Shown here piece by piece: positions 44,346 to 55,446 of a stretch of DNA of 64,000 nucleotides. The number at the start of each line of letters is the position of its first letter. Within the stretch, counting starts at the first letter, position 1. A program made the translations under genes and the position numbers. A model generated the notes under the pieces. That model made no database searches. It was not told where the DNA came from and worked only from the letters and a program-made list of their open reading frames with translations. Source of the stretch: Diploptera punctata (taxonomy: Eukaryota > Arthropoda > Insecta > Blattodea > Blaberidae); the NCBI GenBank assembly GCA_030220185.1, contig JASPKZ010009726.1, positions 24,615-88,614 of the forward strand, in the 5' to 3' direction.

Positions 44346-44753
44346 TCTTTATTTTTATATATAATTCTTCTGTACGTGTGTTTGTCACTCAATTCCTCTT
44401 AAACAACTGGTCCGATTTTGGTGAAAATTGTTGTGTGTGTTTGATGGGGTCCCTCGTTGGTTCAGATTCACAATTGGACCCTCTAAAACCTTTAAGGTGT
44501 AGAAGTTCACCTGAAGTAAAAATGAAAATGTCGCTCTAGCGGTCACAATTTTCGATGTTTCACAACGAAACGCAGTATATCCTATTAAAATAAACCGAGG
44601 TAGATATCAAAAAATGAGCGAAATCCGACAAATAGAAGTGGATGTTTACCTGAAAGTCATTGTTTGGTTCGTCTCAGCGTATACCATACAATTTAGTGAA
44701 TATATAATATTTCATCTATTTGGGCGTAGCAACGCACCCCGGGTATTAGCTAG
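44346..44753 (+). mobile_element. Helitron-like non-autonomous element
   Basis: ~408 bp from TCTTTATTTTTATATATAAT to ..gggtattagCTAG. Near the 3' end 'tgggcgtagcaacgcacccc' gives a small GC hairpin a few bases before CTAG, as in Helitrons. The 5' part (aaacaactggtccgatttt) is typical of insect Helitrons. No terminal inverted repeats or target duplication. The base after CTAG is C rather than T, which weakens the call slightly. Confidence 0.7.
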
Positions 44754-44849
44754 CAGTCTGTGTATGTTTGTGACTTCTAAACCCCTCAACAGAACTTCAT
44801 GAAAAATTTTAAATACATGTTTTCAAGTACGCCGAGCGGTTAGCTGCTT

Positions 44850-45085
44850 TCTTCTTCTTCTTCTTCTTATTCTTCTAGCTCTGCAACCCTTCATGGGCCC
44901 TGGCTGCTCTTCCACGCATCCCTAACCAATGCCCTCCTCCATCCCGGACCCCGAGCATCCTCTACTCCATCTCAACTTCGGTCTTGCTCCATCTGGTGTC
45001 AGTAGTGTAAGCTTTCTAGTGGTATTCTCCTCCTCCATTATCATTATATGACCCACCCATCTCAGTCTGTAGCCGCTATCTAAAA
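44850..45085 (-). mobile_element. RTE-like LINE 3' end
   Basis: A TTC run at 44850-44870 (GAA tail on the minus strand, as in the RTE element at 33250) is followed by minus-strand coding for YRLRWVGHIMIMEEENTTRK then LTLLTPDGARPKLRWS, an RT C-terminal tail. Inserted within Helitron-like sequence. Confidence 0.7.
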
Positions 45086-45440
45086 CCTGTAGGTGTAGGA
45101 GTTCACCAGAAACGAACATTAAAAAGCTGCTCTGCGGTCGCAAATTTCGTTGTTTCACAACGAAACTCAGCATATGCTATTAAAAGAAACCGAGGCACGT
45201 AAAAACACAGCGAAATCCCACCATTTTAACTGGGGTTTACCTCAAATCCGAAAATAAGAATTGACTCTAGCAAACCGCCATGTTTGATTGGTCGAAACGT
45301 ATAACTTTGTGTATACACATTTCAGGTACGGCGAGTGTTTAGCTGCTATTGTGCTTTAAAAACATCAGGTGTAGGAGTTTACCTGAACGAAAATTTAAAA
45401 ACAATATTTTATTCATTTAGGAGTAGGAGCGCATTAGCTA
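45086..45440 (+). mobile_element. Helitron-like fragments with a second CTAG end
   Basis: 'gtaggtgtaggagttcacca', 'gtttcacaacgaaactcagc', 'attaaaagaaaccgaggcac' and 'cagcgaaatcccac' follow the order seen at 44490-44640. The segment ends 'taggagtaggagcgcattag' then ctag at 45440. It seems to be a neighbouring, partly tandem copy. Confidence 0.55.
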
Positions 45441-46430
45441 GTTGAATATAAAAATTGTATTAGTGACAGGAAGCGTTGGAATTAAATCTTTAAGTATTCA
45501 ACTAAATGAAGCTGCAGTGTATAATAAGAAGTGTATTTATTCTAATATTTGTGTAATGAATGTATTCAAACTTACCTAACTTCCATATGCCAAAACATAA
45601 GCTAATATTTTCCACGGCATTGCAGAAACATAATTAAATTTTAAACCGTTCAATCGTTTCCCTCTTACAATGCAACACTTCTCCAATGCTACATCGATTA
45701 AGACCCCATTCAAGCGTAACATTTGGATTTTGACATTTTTGGACAAAGCCTAGGCATTGTGCCATAAGCCCTGCTCATCGTAGTTTACGAGAGTTAACTT
45801 TTCTTTTTATTTGTGGATTCCCAGCGCTCCTCTCCCAGTCAAATAACAGAATACATGGGACAGGAAGTGGCAACGTAGCAAGAGAAAGAAACGAATCGAC
45901 AGCACATTCCTAGCACAATTTGCACGCACAGATTTAACTTGGCCGAGCAGTAAGACGGAATGTCTGTCTCCACTTTGTGACGATACAGTAGTTTCCAGTT
46001 ATCTGCAATGTTCCATTTTGAGGCGTTTTTATAAAACCCAACATATACCTGGCAACGTGACATTGCTGTAAGGAGGCGGACGCCTCATTTGACGTCGCGA
46101 CGCCTCTGAATGCTGTTGATATGTGAGATTTTAAAACAGCCCTTTATAAAGTTTTGCCAATAACTTTGTGGAAATGAACGTCAATATAGTGCGCAGTTGT
46201 TCAGTTATTTCTGAATTTTATGATATCTCATTCCAACGTTATGATACAGCGTGTGGGTAAAGTCCCACTTTTTCTAACCAGTTATCTGAAACGATCCTCC
46301 TTCGGATCCTGACTACAGTCTGGCAGTGTAATGTGTAGAATGCATTTTTTCCCTCCCCCCAGTGAAAGGAATTTCATTTACATTTATATTGCGCACGCGC
46401 CAGTAGAATAATATTAACCCTGATTTGAAG
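45441..46430. other. No gene seen
   Basis: Mixed sequence with a GC-richer patch near 46040-46110 (gcggacgcctcatttgacgtc). No protein or repeat resemblance recognised. Confidence 0.45.
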
Positions 46431-47310
46431 AAGGAATGAGATGAAACACAAGATCAGTTCTGGAAATGCGTGGTGTTATGTATTACAGAGACTCTTGACG
46501 TCTCAACTCCCTTCGAAAAATATTAAATTAAAAATATATAAAACTGTTACTCTATCAGTTATATTATATGGATGTGAAACATGGACTCTTGCTTTAAGAG
46601 AGGAAAGCAGATTACGAGTATTTGAGAATAAAGTTCTTAGGAAAATTGCGCTGGTTCGAGTCTCCATGGGGGAAGAAATTTTCTGATGGTATTTCGGCCA
46701 GTATGGGACCGGTGCCCACCCAGCATCGTGAGGCAATTGGGTAGCTACAATAAGTAGCGGCTCTGGGTTGAGGAACCAGTTATAACGGCTGGGGGACTCG
46801 ACATGCTAACCACATGTCACCCCTACACTGGCTGTTGATCATCTACCTATGTGATTGACACATGTGGATGTGAAGGGCCAGCAGCCGGCTGGTAAAAGGG
46901 CAACCGCTGAAAAGTGGAAAGACCCTCAATCAGAATCGGAGGAAAATTTTTGGATCAAAGAGATGAACAGACAGGTGAATGGAGAAGATTACATAACAGT
47001 GAATTACATGGTCTTTATAGGAAGAGAGATATAATGAGAACAGTTAGGTCTCGTAGACTATGATGGTAGGGCATGTGGCACGAATGGGGAATGTAAGAAG
47101 TGCATGGAAGCTTCTTGTAGGAAAACCAGAGAGAAAACTCCCAGTTGGTAGACCAAGAATGAGGTGGAAGAATAACATTTACCATCATTTAAGGGAAGTA
47201 GATTATACAGGGAATGATTGGAAAACATTAGCTTGGGATAGGGATGTATGGAGAGCTTATGTCCGTACGGCAATTAAGCTATGAGTTTTGATGGTGCCAA
47301 TGAGTTAGTC
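46431..47310 (+). pseudogene. LINE-A RT copy interrupted by SINE-A
   Basis: Reads KHKISSGNAWCYVLQRLLTS, LKIYKTVTLSVILYGCETWT and RVFENKVLRKI up to 46647. After the SINE it resumes at 46940 with the FG..DEQTGEWRRLHNSE region, TVRSRRL, VGHVARMGNVRSAWKLLVGK, PVGRPRMRWKNN and LAWDRDVWRAYVR, and the 3' tail 'gatggtgccaatgagttagtcagttag'. 5'-truncated. Removing the SINE leaves minor frameshifts (near 46960 and 47060). Confidence 0.88.
46648..46939 (+). mobile_element. SINE-A inside LINE-A
   Basis: Begins within the tRNA head at gcgctggttcgagtctccat and ends gaccctcaatcagaatcg. Flanked by an exact 9-bp target-site duplication aggaaaatt (46639-46647, 46940-46948). Nearly identical to 6153-6497 over the shared part, so fairly young, and younger than its LINE-A host. 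Confidence 0.95.
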
Positions 47311-47439
47311 AGTTAGAGTTAGGTCCTATTTAAAGAGAAAAATTATACGCTCAGATCGGGACTTGAACCCGTACAATTTTTCTCTTTAAATATGATTTCC
47401 ATCATTGAGATGTATGAAATGGATAACAAAAACATAGTA

Positions 47440-47545
47440 AGTTTGGTATTTGAATTCAGCCACTTCTTCAAAATTTTCCTAATTTAACATTCACTGTACA
47501 TTTCCATTATATAATGTATTTATGTGTGTGACCATATATTTAGTT
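47440..47545 (-). mobile_element. LINE-A fragment
   Basis: 'tttgaattcagccacttctt', 'ttccattatataatgtattt' and 'tgtgaccatatatttagttt' match LINE-A at 5270-5375, minus strand. No frame survives. Confidence 0.75.
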
Positions 47546-47745
47546 TTGTTGATCATCCATCATCCTCATATCGTGTCCTCCTTTCAGAACAAATACGCCT
47601 CCAACCGTCTCTATCTTCCCAGGCTTTTCAGTTCTTCCCGGTCGTACCTCTCTCTTCACTTGGTTAATCCATCTTCCTCGTTGTCTACCTCCTGTATCTT
47701 GAGATTTAACACTCTTTCCTTTTCTATCCTTTTTAAATGTCAAAA
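47546..47745 (-). mobile_element. Possible LINE RT tail, unidentified
   Basis: The minus frame reads RKGKSVKSQDTGGRQRGRWI then NQVKREVRPGRTEK. The GRxRGRW pattern is like LINE RT C-termini, and the location beside LINE-A fragments fits. Weakly supported. Confidence 0.35.
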
Positions 47746-47949
47746 CTATTTTATTCTATATTTTTTCCTATGTATATTGTTAATGTTTCTACACTTAATG
47801 TCTCGCTGATTGTGTCATTCCTTTTTCTATCTCTCCTTGTTTTATGTACAATTACACGTAAGAATTTCATTCCGTAGCTCGGATTCTGCTCGAGTCTCAG
47901 CTGCATGTGTTTGAAATAAGTAGTTTTAATGATCATATTTGAAGAGAAA

Positions 47950-48036
47950 AATTGTATGCGAAGACTGTGACTCGAACCCAGGACCTTTGGCTTTCTGGAC
48001 CAATGCTCTACCGACTGAGCTACCAAGGTCCTTCTA
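47950..48036 (-). mobile_element. SINE-F tRNA-like head
   Basis: Minus strand: ggaccttggtagctcagtcg (A box tagctcagtcggtagagc), then tcctgggttcgagtcacagt (B box) and 'cgcatacaatttttctctt'. It is the most tRNA-like sequence of the window, but the 5' end and the region after the B box do not pair as an acceptor stem, and an A/T-rich SINE-like tail follows. Confidence 0.7.
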
Positions 48037-48209
48037 GGCCTGTGGAGGCATGGAATTGGAGTTGGAATGAGTCATTTTTGTTAACTTTTGAACTAAATAC
48101 CGATCTGTTTAAATGTGAACCAAACTAAACATATTACGTGTAATAGTAAGACGAACGGAGTTGCTTGTCATCTTGATATCGTCAACTAAATTTAGCTTGG
48201 TGTTCTGTG

Positions 48210-48770
48210 CGAGGTGATGTAACTAACTCTCTGACACTATCGAATCCGTAGATTCATGGTCTCGCAAATATAAACTCTCGATATATCCATATCCCAAACT
48301 AATATTTTTCAGTCATTCATGTGTAATTATCCTCACTCAAGTCGTGATTAATGTTATTCTCCCACCTCATTCTAGGCAATACCTACTGTACCCTCTATTT
48401 CCTATTTTCTGTATACAGTTTCCAATTCCCTCTTTTATTTCCCATCCGTTCTACAATCAAATTATGAGATTTAACTGTTCTTAATACATCGGCATCCGAC
48501 GAAGGTCATTTAGCTCTCTGTTATTAAGTCATCTCCAATCACTTGTCTGTTTGTCTCTCTCTGGTCCAAAATGTTTCATACAAACTTTATTCTCTAGCAC
48601 TTGTAACGTTATCTCCTCTCTGAAAGTAAGAGTGTAAGAGAAGGTTTGGTATCCATATAATATTATTGGTAGAATAATTGCTGTATGAATTTGCATTTTA
48701 ATGTTTTTTAGAGAAGTTGCAGTTACGGGTGTCCCTGTAATACGTAGAGATTATCACCTACATAGATTCC
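48210..48770 (-). mobile_element. LINE-A copy, heavily decayed
   Basis: Collinear with 4655-5180 on the minus strand: 'ctaactctctgacactatcg', 'tgttattctcccacctcatt', 'gttatt.agtc.tctccat', 'ttgtctctctctggtccaaa' and 'gtatccatataatatta'. Frameshifts and substitutions are too many for a frame. Confidence 0.75.
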
Positions 48771-49199
48771 AGTAAAGAAAGAAAAACATAGACATTAGGT
48801 GAGAGGTGTGTCAAGTAATATTTATTTATTATTATTGGACATATATAGATCCTATTTCCCCTGCAGGTATATTAGGGTTATAATTTGTGAAAACGTTGTG
48901 GTACTTTATAATATAATTTGATCTAAATCTAAGGTTTGTTTATTATTCTTATTTAAGAATACTACTTTCTGCAACTATCCACAAGATCTAGCCATCACAG
49001 TTGTTGGTGAATCTTAAGGAATCATCTTTACAGAACGTCTAATTCACACGTCTACAACTGATTGTGTATTTCATTATCTCAATGTTTTGTTATATTCACA
49101 TGCACTTGTTTTCATCTCTCAGTATTTTCGTTGTAGTAGTATGTTGTATTTTCTTCAAGCAGCCTCAAGTTGGAAGAAGATTAATAAAATATTTAAAAA

Positions 49200-49202
<3 letters not shown>

Positions 49203-49241
<39 letters not shown>

Positions 49242-49290
49242 ATTAACTACCTATGGATTCGATAGTACCAGTGAGTGAGTTAGTTAAATA
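49203..49290 (+). mobile_element. TA tract and LINE-A terminal tail
   Basis: (TA)n at 49203-49238 followed by 'ctatggattcgatagtacca' and gtgagtgagttagtt, the very 3' end of LINE-A. Confidence 0.6.
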
Positions 49291-49420
49291 TTTATTGTAT
49301 TTCGCATTTCCTCTCAAGAAAATATCTAACCAAGCTTCCGTCCTGGGCTAACATCTGAATACCGGAACTGCCATCAGTATCAGAATGTCTACCACAGTAT
49401 TGAGATTACGTATAAAATAT

Positions 49421-49764
49421 CCGATTGAGGGTCTTTCCACTTTTCAGCGGTTGCCCTTTTACCAGCCGGCTGCTGGCCCTTCACATCCACATGTGTCAAT
49501 CACAGAGGTAGATGATCAACAGCCAGTGTATGGGTGACATGTGGTTAGCATGTCGAGTCCCCCAGCCGTTATAGCTGGTTCCTCAACCTGGAGCCGCTAC
49601 TTATTGTAGCTACACCAATTGCCTCACGATGCTGGGTGTGCACCGGTCCCATACTGGCCGAAATACCATGAGAAAATTTCTTCCTCCATGGAGACTCGAA
49701 CCAGCGCAAGTCCCGTACTCTGCGCCAAGGCTTCCTACCTTAACCGCTCGGCTACGGCGCGGGA
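49421..49764 (-). mobile_element. SINE-A, full-length
   Basis: Complement of 6153-6497 along its whole length. The head is at the right end (accgctcggctacggcgcgg) and the 3' end at the left (ccgattgagggtctttcc). One internal change near the B box (agtcccgtactctgcgcc). No clear target-site duplication. Confidence 0.93.
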
Positions 49765-49924
49765 TGTTCAGCAATTTGTTTTTTTTTGTTTTCATCTTCG
49801 ATGTACCTAAGCTTCATTTGAAAACAAAGCTTATATAAAAAATGAGATGTTCACTTTTGCGCCTAGCAGTATAATAGAAGAGATAACATATTTACATTTG
49901 AATACGTTCTTGGGTCACCTGTGT

Positions 49925-50098
49925 AGTCTCTGCCTCATATACAGCGGACTCGGATTCGATGTCCGATCGTGACAAGTTTCCTGGTGAGAATATATCGGGG
50001 TATTTCCTCACCTGTAAGAAAAATATCGGTTAACTTTAAGGTCCAAATGATCACCAAACTTTATATGTCACCATAACATTCACATCATATAGTTAATA

Positions 50099-50144
<46 letters not shown>

Positions 50145-50276
50145 CCACCATCCACAGTAATTCTGCCCGAGGGCAGGTCTTTCACTGCAATCACAGCATT
50201 TTCATGCTATGCTTTGCAGTTTTACTAGGGAATTAGAGGTGTGGTAGCTTCCCATTACTTTCCACAAATAATAATA

Positions 50277-50333
<57 letters not shown>
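49925..50333. mobile_element. SINE-B fragments between AAT microsatellites
   Basis: A diverged plus-strand SINE-B (49925-50090: 'cggattcgatgtccgatcgt', 'tttcctcacctgtaagaaa') is followed by an AAT run (~50100-50144). Then come the minus-strand 3' end of SINE-B (50145-50268: 'agtaattctgcccgagggca', 'tagggaattagaggtgtggt') and a second AAT run (~50268-50333). The fragments face each other. Confidence 0.75.
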
Positions 50334-50334
<1 letters not shown>

Positions 50335-50339
50335 CTTTA

Positions 50340-51812
50340 TCTCAGCTGGCAGAGTTAAGGCCATAATCCCTTCTCTTCCACTCAACCGGCGAATAGTAAA
50401 TTTGCACAAAAATTACATACATATTACAATTTAAGATATTATTAAAATATAGACAAAACAAAATACAATGGTGATGTGATCTAATACTAACAAAAACATG
50501 GGATAAAAAAATATTAAAATAATATAAAATAAAGTAAGTAAAACTTTCTAGATGATAATTTACGAACAGCTTAATATATTTGTTACACAGTTAATGTTTT
50601 CATTGTGTCGAACTTAAGATATCAGTTATTATATAACAGGCAGAGTTAAGCGAGTGCACCTCGTCTTCTGAGGCGAATGGGTTAAATAACAAGGGCTTTA
50701 ACTCATCTCTCGATCGGACACTAGTAGAGTGTTTACATTTACCGGATGTTAAAGGAGATACTTTTTTATCGTCATAGAACTCGAAATATCTTATACAGCA
50801 GTTTGTAACTTCTAAAATACTCAGATTATTGGGTTTTTAACTTCCCGGGTTTTCCGATTTTTATGTTGGTACACTTTTTTAATCAGTTCTGATATATTTT
50901 AACGACATTTAACATAAATCTCGTCAATCTAAGTACTTTTATTATTGAATTCATAAACGTGACGAACTTATGTTACAGTTTTTAAAGAATCCTACCTTGA
51001 AGAACTAGGAAAGTGCAGGCGTTTGGATTTCATAGTCAAAAACCAAGTACTTTACAGCACTGTTTTTTATGTGATTACCTTCCTTGTACAAAGGCATTCT
51101 ACATAACAAAGGAATGGAATCTAGCCTCCAAACATTAAGAAAAATTGAATATAATTAAGTATAATTGTTCTTAATGTAATGAAATCAAAGTAGGAATGGT
51201 TATGCATTCACGTTTTTCGCTATACTCCCTTTTAAGAGTTTTCAAAAACCTTACCTTTTTTTCGTACTATTTTTAATAGTGTGTTTTCCTTCTAAACCCG
51301 AACTCTATTCATAATACATTTACCTTTCAATTAATACGCTTCTTGCAATACTATTACGGAATACAACTCCGTCTTAAAAAAGCAGTATTACAAAACATAC
51401 CGATATGCGATTTGTGAAATATTTATTCTCCAAACAAATTCGTTGCTATAGTTTATGTAGTGATTATTATCCAACAATTTGTTACTACAGATATCATAAC
51501 AATCAGCTAGCGGTAATAACAATAACATTAGGGGACTTCGGGGCCTTTAAGAGGAAACAATAACACTGGTCTAAAACGTCATTTTTTTAGTCATCAAAAA
51601 TACAAATATGTGTCTCTAGACAAGTTTTTCGTGCTGATCACGAAAACACTTTTCAGTTTTTTTCCAACACGTTCAGTTTTTACTATAAAGAAATTAGAGA
51701 AACTTCCGGTAATGTGGGACTCTGTTTTGAATTTGTTGTTCTTCTTCTTTTAATTAAGATTTTCGAATTTTGTTTAATTACAGTGATTATCATTAGTGCT
51801 ATAACTATGAAA
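50340..51812. other. No gene seen
   Basis: AT-rich, no recognisable coding or repeat content on either strand. It ends at the TA dinucleotide (51813-51814) that flanks the mariner terminal repeat. Confidence 0.5.
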
Positions 51813-51814
51813 TA

Positions 51815-52020
51815 CGAGGGCGGATCGGAAAGTAACGGACAATAATTGTTTTCTGCCTTGGTATTGCAGCTAGAATGTTGAAATTTTCATCAGATATTTC
51901 GTTTGAACTATTTCCACTACTATCTCTCAGATGGGTATTTTTTTTTTCTCAGGTTCACCTCTTGCGAGAGAAGCTTGAAACTATTCACAAAGATGAACGC
52001 GCATACTACAAGTCGTGTCC
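51815..52020 (+). mobile_element. Mariner terminal segment, plus orientation
   Basis: Starts right after TA with cgagggcggatcggaaagta and runs through 'gccttggtattgcagctaga', 'ttctcaggttcacctcttgc' and 'gagagaagcttgaaac'. It matches the complement of 59022-58850, that is, the 5' terminal repeat and leader of the mariner. At 52021 it is replaced by a second terminal repeat, so the copy is truncated or is one arm of a fold-back. Confidence 0.8.
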
Positions 52021-52149
52021 ACAGGGCGGATCGGACAAGTAACGGCACAATAATTTTATTTTAAAAAAGTTTTTTATAGTAAAAAAAAGGTAAAAAAATC
52101 ACAAATGAACTTACATCTTTTACCTACTTTTCGAACATAGTCACCAACT

Positions 52150-52480
52150 TTCTCAACATATGTTCCCATCGTGTTTACCAGTTTCAATATGCCCTGTTCG
52201 TATAAGTCCGTTTGGGTTGGAGTGTAGCCATCTGCGCAAGTCTGCTGATTTCACTTCCACAAGCTGTCTCAAAGCGTGTGCCGGCCAGGAATCCACTAAC
52301 GAAGGCGAAATCACGTGGCCGAATCAACTAAGGTTCACGCGTCCCTCTTGGAAGAATGTGCACCACCTGGAAGACATTGCTACGATCCATAACAATCATC
52401 GCCATACACGCCACGCATGGTCCTGTGATTGTTCACTTGGGTTTTATTATACCCCTTTTCTGGTGGCGATGGTCTTAGGT
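52150..52480 (-). pseudogene. Mariner transposase C-terminal part
   Basis: Reading leftwards with frame changes: a degenerate RPRDFAFVS (~52320), EVKSADLRRWLHSNPNG (~52250) and NTMGTYVEKVGDYVRK (~52185-52140), close to the conserved mariner ending where YVEKxGDYVEK-like sequence closes the protein. The catalytic Asp regions upstream are not recognisable or were lost with the insertion. Confidence 0.72.
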
Positions 52481-53333
52481 GTCCGCTAGTAGTGGATAGG
52501 ACGTGTGTAGCGTGTGCTCTCTAATTAGTGTGCAGAATTAGTGGTTTAATCTTAGTGTACACAGATAAGTTGTAGCATACGTTAGAGATTTAAGTTTTAC
52601 TGATCATTTTAACATAATTATAATTTTCGTCTAGGTTAAGTAGTAGTTTGATTATTAACGAAGCCGTCATTTTTTGTGACTGTTTTTTTTTTGCTTTTGT
52701 CCCAGCGCAGACATTCGTGTCCGGCCCCTCCAACTCGCTGTCCACCACCATCTTTCCCGGCAGCCATGTTGTTCTCACCGCTTCCTTAATATCTACTCCC
52801 CTGAGTGCGGCGGTCATTTTGAATCCGCAACTGAGCGCGGACTTTAAATCCCTTTTTAAGTAGTAAATAAGAAACCACAGATTATATCGCAACATTTCTA
52901 ACTCAGCACTCGCTATAATTATATAATACCCGCGTGTGAAATTTTAAAAATAAAACAGTACAACAACGATAAGCCAGCCACCTAGATTAAGTTTTAAAAA
53001 TAAAATAGGTAGGCCACCCACCCCGGTCCTAATGGCCCCCAAGCCCGTCGTTCGTGGGCCAAGAGGTCCAACGATGTCGCGGTAACTAACAAATTTCGGC
53101 CAATCAAGCCATTGGATAAGTGATAATACATAGAAAATCTAAATTAAGGGAGTATTATAAATTCCTTAAGAAAATTTAGTATTAACATAATAAAGCAAAA
53201 ATAGGTTTATACATACATTAGCACTTAAGAAATCCCTTCTCCACAGATTTATAGCCTGTTGTATAGGACAAACATCATTATATACATAAATTTTCATATC
53301 ATTGTTTATACACCTCTCTAAGTATCTAAAAAA
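52481..53333 (+). other. 5' leader of the Jockey-type element
   Basis: The leader between mariner sequence and ORF1. 'gccgtcattttttgtgactg' at ~52662 and 'gcggcggtcattttgaatcc..gagcgcggac' at ~52807 resemble internal promoter regions of Jockey-type elements, which begin near such CATTTT/CGGAC motifs. The exact element start is uncertain (52490-52660). 'atggcccccaagcccgtcgt' at 53031 is a short frame that soon closes. Confidence 0.5.
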
Positions 53334-55444
53334 ATGGTACTCACTCGGACTAGAAGCTACCCTTCTTCTTCTCTTAATAAAACAACAAAACAAAACAAAC
53401 ACACTAAATCTCAAAACAAATCAGAAACATCAAAAAGAAATCACCTCCAGGCATCAGTCGTCAACTACAATTCACTGATAAGCCTGAAAGTACAATCAAG
53501 CCACACGTATGCCGGTCAAGAGAGAGACCATCCTCAAGGTTTGGGTGAGAGATCTCCTGGTACGAGCAATGCCTACTGTCCTCAACAGACATGGACTCTG
53601 GTATGGCTCATAGCCCATAAACGAAACACACAGAACAAAACAGTACACAGGATTCCTTAAGAGAATACCGTCACACTAGCAGAGCTTGCTCAAAGCCAGG
53701 AGAGCCAAAATATACTGAACTCTGAGGCGGGTCCCTCAAACACTGGCAATGCGTGTGAAGTAACTCACAGTGAACCTGGCTCACCCCAGACAACTAACAC
53801 TCCACAAAATGTGGAAGTCAGGGACACATACAGCACAACAGACGACACAGATTACCAACAAGTGGGCAGGAATGGCAAAACAATAAAAAAAACACTCAGC
53901 CACCTGCAGCAAACACAACGCCAAATACACAAACAAGGAGGGAAAGAAGAAACACAAACTCTTCTACTGGTTCTTCTGTTTCCTCCGCAAACTCATTTAT
54001 GACAAGACCAACACAACAAATGCCTCCTGTCATAATTCACAATACCTACCAAGGGGACATGGCAAGACTAAACGATACATTCACAACAAGTATTCTCCCC
54101 TAGCCCTACACTGTGTACTGACTAATCAGGGTACACAGGTTAAAACTTCAACTAGAAGGGATTATGTGAACCTACTTAAATACTTAAAAGAATCTCAGGT
54201 TCCCTTTCACATAATCGAAACGAGACGCAAGGTCCTAAGCGTCGTAATCCGTGGCGTACCAAGTAACACCCACCCAGAGACAATTGAGGAAGCACTTCGA
54301 GTAAAAGGCTTCCAAATCACAGAATGTAAAAATATGAAATCCCCAACTGGAGCTCCTTATCCCTTATTTTCAGTGGAGCTTCCGGATAACGCCTGCAAAT
54401 AAGCAAATATATAACCTAAGAAGTCTGTGCTATTACTCAGTCCTGGTAGAACCATACAGGAATAGGGACCCTGTAGTGCAATGTAAAAATTGCCTAAAAT
54501 TCCAACATTACAGAGAATCACGTATGGCCTCGCCACGCTGCAGGATCTGTGCTGATTCACACCCAGACACAGACTGCAGACTGCCTCCGAATTGCGCACC
54601 ACGCTGTGCAAACTGTAAAGGGTCGCACACAGCAACCTCAAATCAGTGCCCAATCAGGAAGGCAGTGATGAATTCCATTAGAAACAGGGGCAGAAACAAC
54701 ACTACACAAAACAACATTGCACACACGCCACAAAGAGCACGAGGAACGCCAATACAAAACAGACGAATTAACAGACCCAATAATACACCACAACACGTTC
54801 CTCAAGCACAAAGAGAACAGGCGTTGCAAGCACTGAGAACGGGCGAGAGAGTCATGAGGGAGGCGGAGAACCGTGAGTATTCTCAGGCGGTCCAAAGAGA
54901 TCCCAGAACTCAGGCTCAGCCGCAGCCCACAAGGCTCCAAGAGCCTCGGGATCGTGCTCCAGCACCTGAAGCTCGATCCAATAATAATACCACCAAGAAC
55001 ACCAGCAGCAACAATAACCAGCCCACACAATCGGAGGACCCACAAATGCTGGAAATCCGACGAGTTCAGCATCAACTGCAGCAACAACAGGAACTGCTTT
55101 CTAGGCAAACTCAGCAACTTAGAGCCGAGTGGCAAAAGTTGCGAGAGGAGCGGAACAGATTCCTGGAGCAGCGGAAGATGTGGGAAGCCAGGATACAGTA
55201 TAGTAAAGGTCCTACTGAACCAATTAATTACCAACAAAGTGATAGTCCACTGCCAGATCGTCGGGACGCTAACAACGTGCCAGACGACAGGAGTGAGAGT
55301 CACTCAATACACGAGGATGGTCTCATCTCGGCGGTATTTGATGCACTAGACGATGCATATGACACGCTGAGGAGAGAGCCCACCCTTAGGGTATTGCCAC
55401 ACGTAGCTGCACGCTTTGTCAGCACCCTATTGAGCTTCTACTGA
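53334..55444 (+). pseudogene. Jockey-type ORF1 (gag-like, zinc knuckles)
   Basis: The RNA-binding ORF1 protein packages element RNA. ATG at 53334. It has a long Ser/Thr/Gln/Asn-rich N-terminal part. A gag domain follows with VPFHIIETRRKVLSVVIRGV (~54195) and GVPSNTHPETIEEALRVKGF, as in the domain that precedes the zinc fingers of such gag proteins. Then three CCHC knuckles: CKNCLKFQH..(54479), CRICADSHPDTDC (54539) and CANCKGSHTATSNQC (54608). The first knuckle has Arg where the last Cys is expected. The C-terminus is a Gln/Arg-rich coiled-coil-like segment (~55060-55200). Breaks: TAA at 53658, stop at 54000, and frame changes near 54090 and 54410. Ends TGA 55442-55444. Confidence 0.88.
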
Positions 55445-55446
55445 TC

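Larger units (their letters stand above)
40327..44681. repeat. Segmental duplication, copy 2
   Basis: Direct repeat of 1-3380. Extra segments: SINE-E at 41267-41530 and the CCAAT-containing element at 42731-43456. Small indels (for example agcaagaatgagg at 40443) and scattered substitutions show age. The Helitron-like element at its right end is complete here but truncated in copy 1. Confidence 0.93.

Noticed and set aside
1..44681. The direct repeats at 1 and 40327 as LTRs of one giant retroelement
   Set aside because: They hold parts of several unrelated repeats, lack TG..CA-type ends and primer sites, and the DNA between is a mix of independent elements with no gag-pol order.
47950..48036. 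Possible functional tRNA gene (minus strand)
   Set aside because: Good A and B boxes, but the acceptor ends do not pair and a SINE-like tail follows; treated as SINE-F.
52160..52489. A 109-codon plus-strand open frame
   Set aside because: It lies antisense to the mariner transposase C-terminus, which has recognisable residues on the minus strand.
54638..55303. A 221-codon minus-strand open frame
   Set aside because: It is antisense to the zinc-knuckle and Gln-rich part of the Jockey ORF1, Leu/Ser-rich as expected for such a shadow, with no motif of its own.
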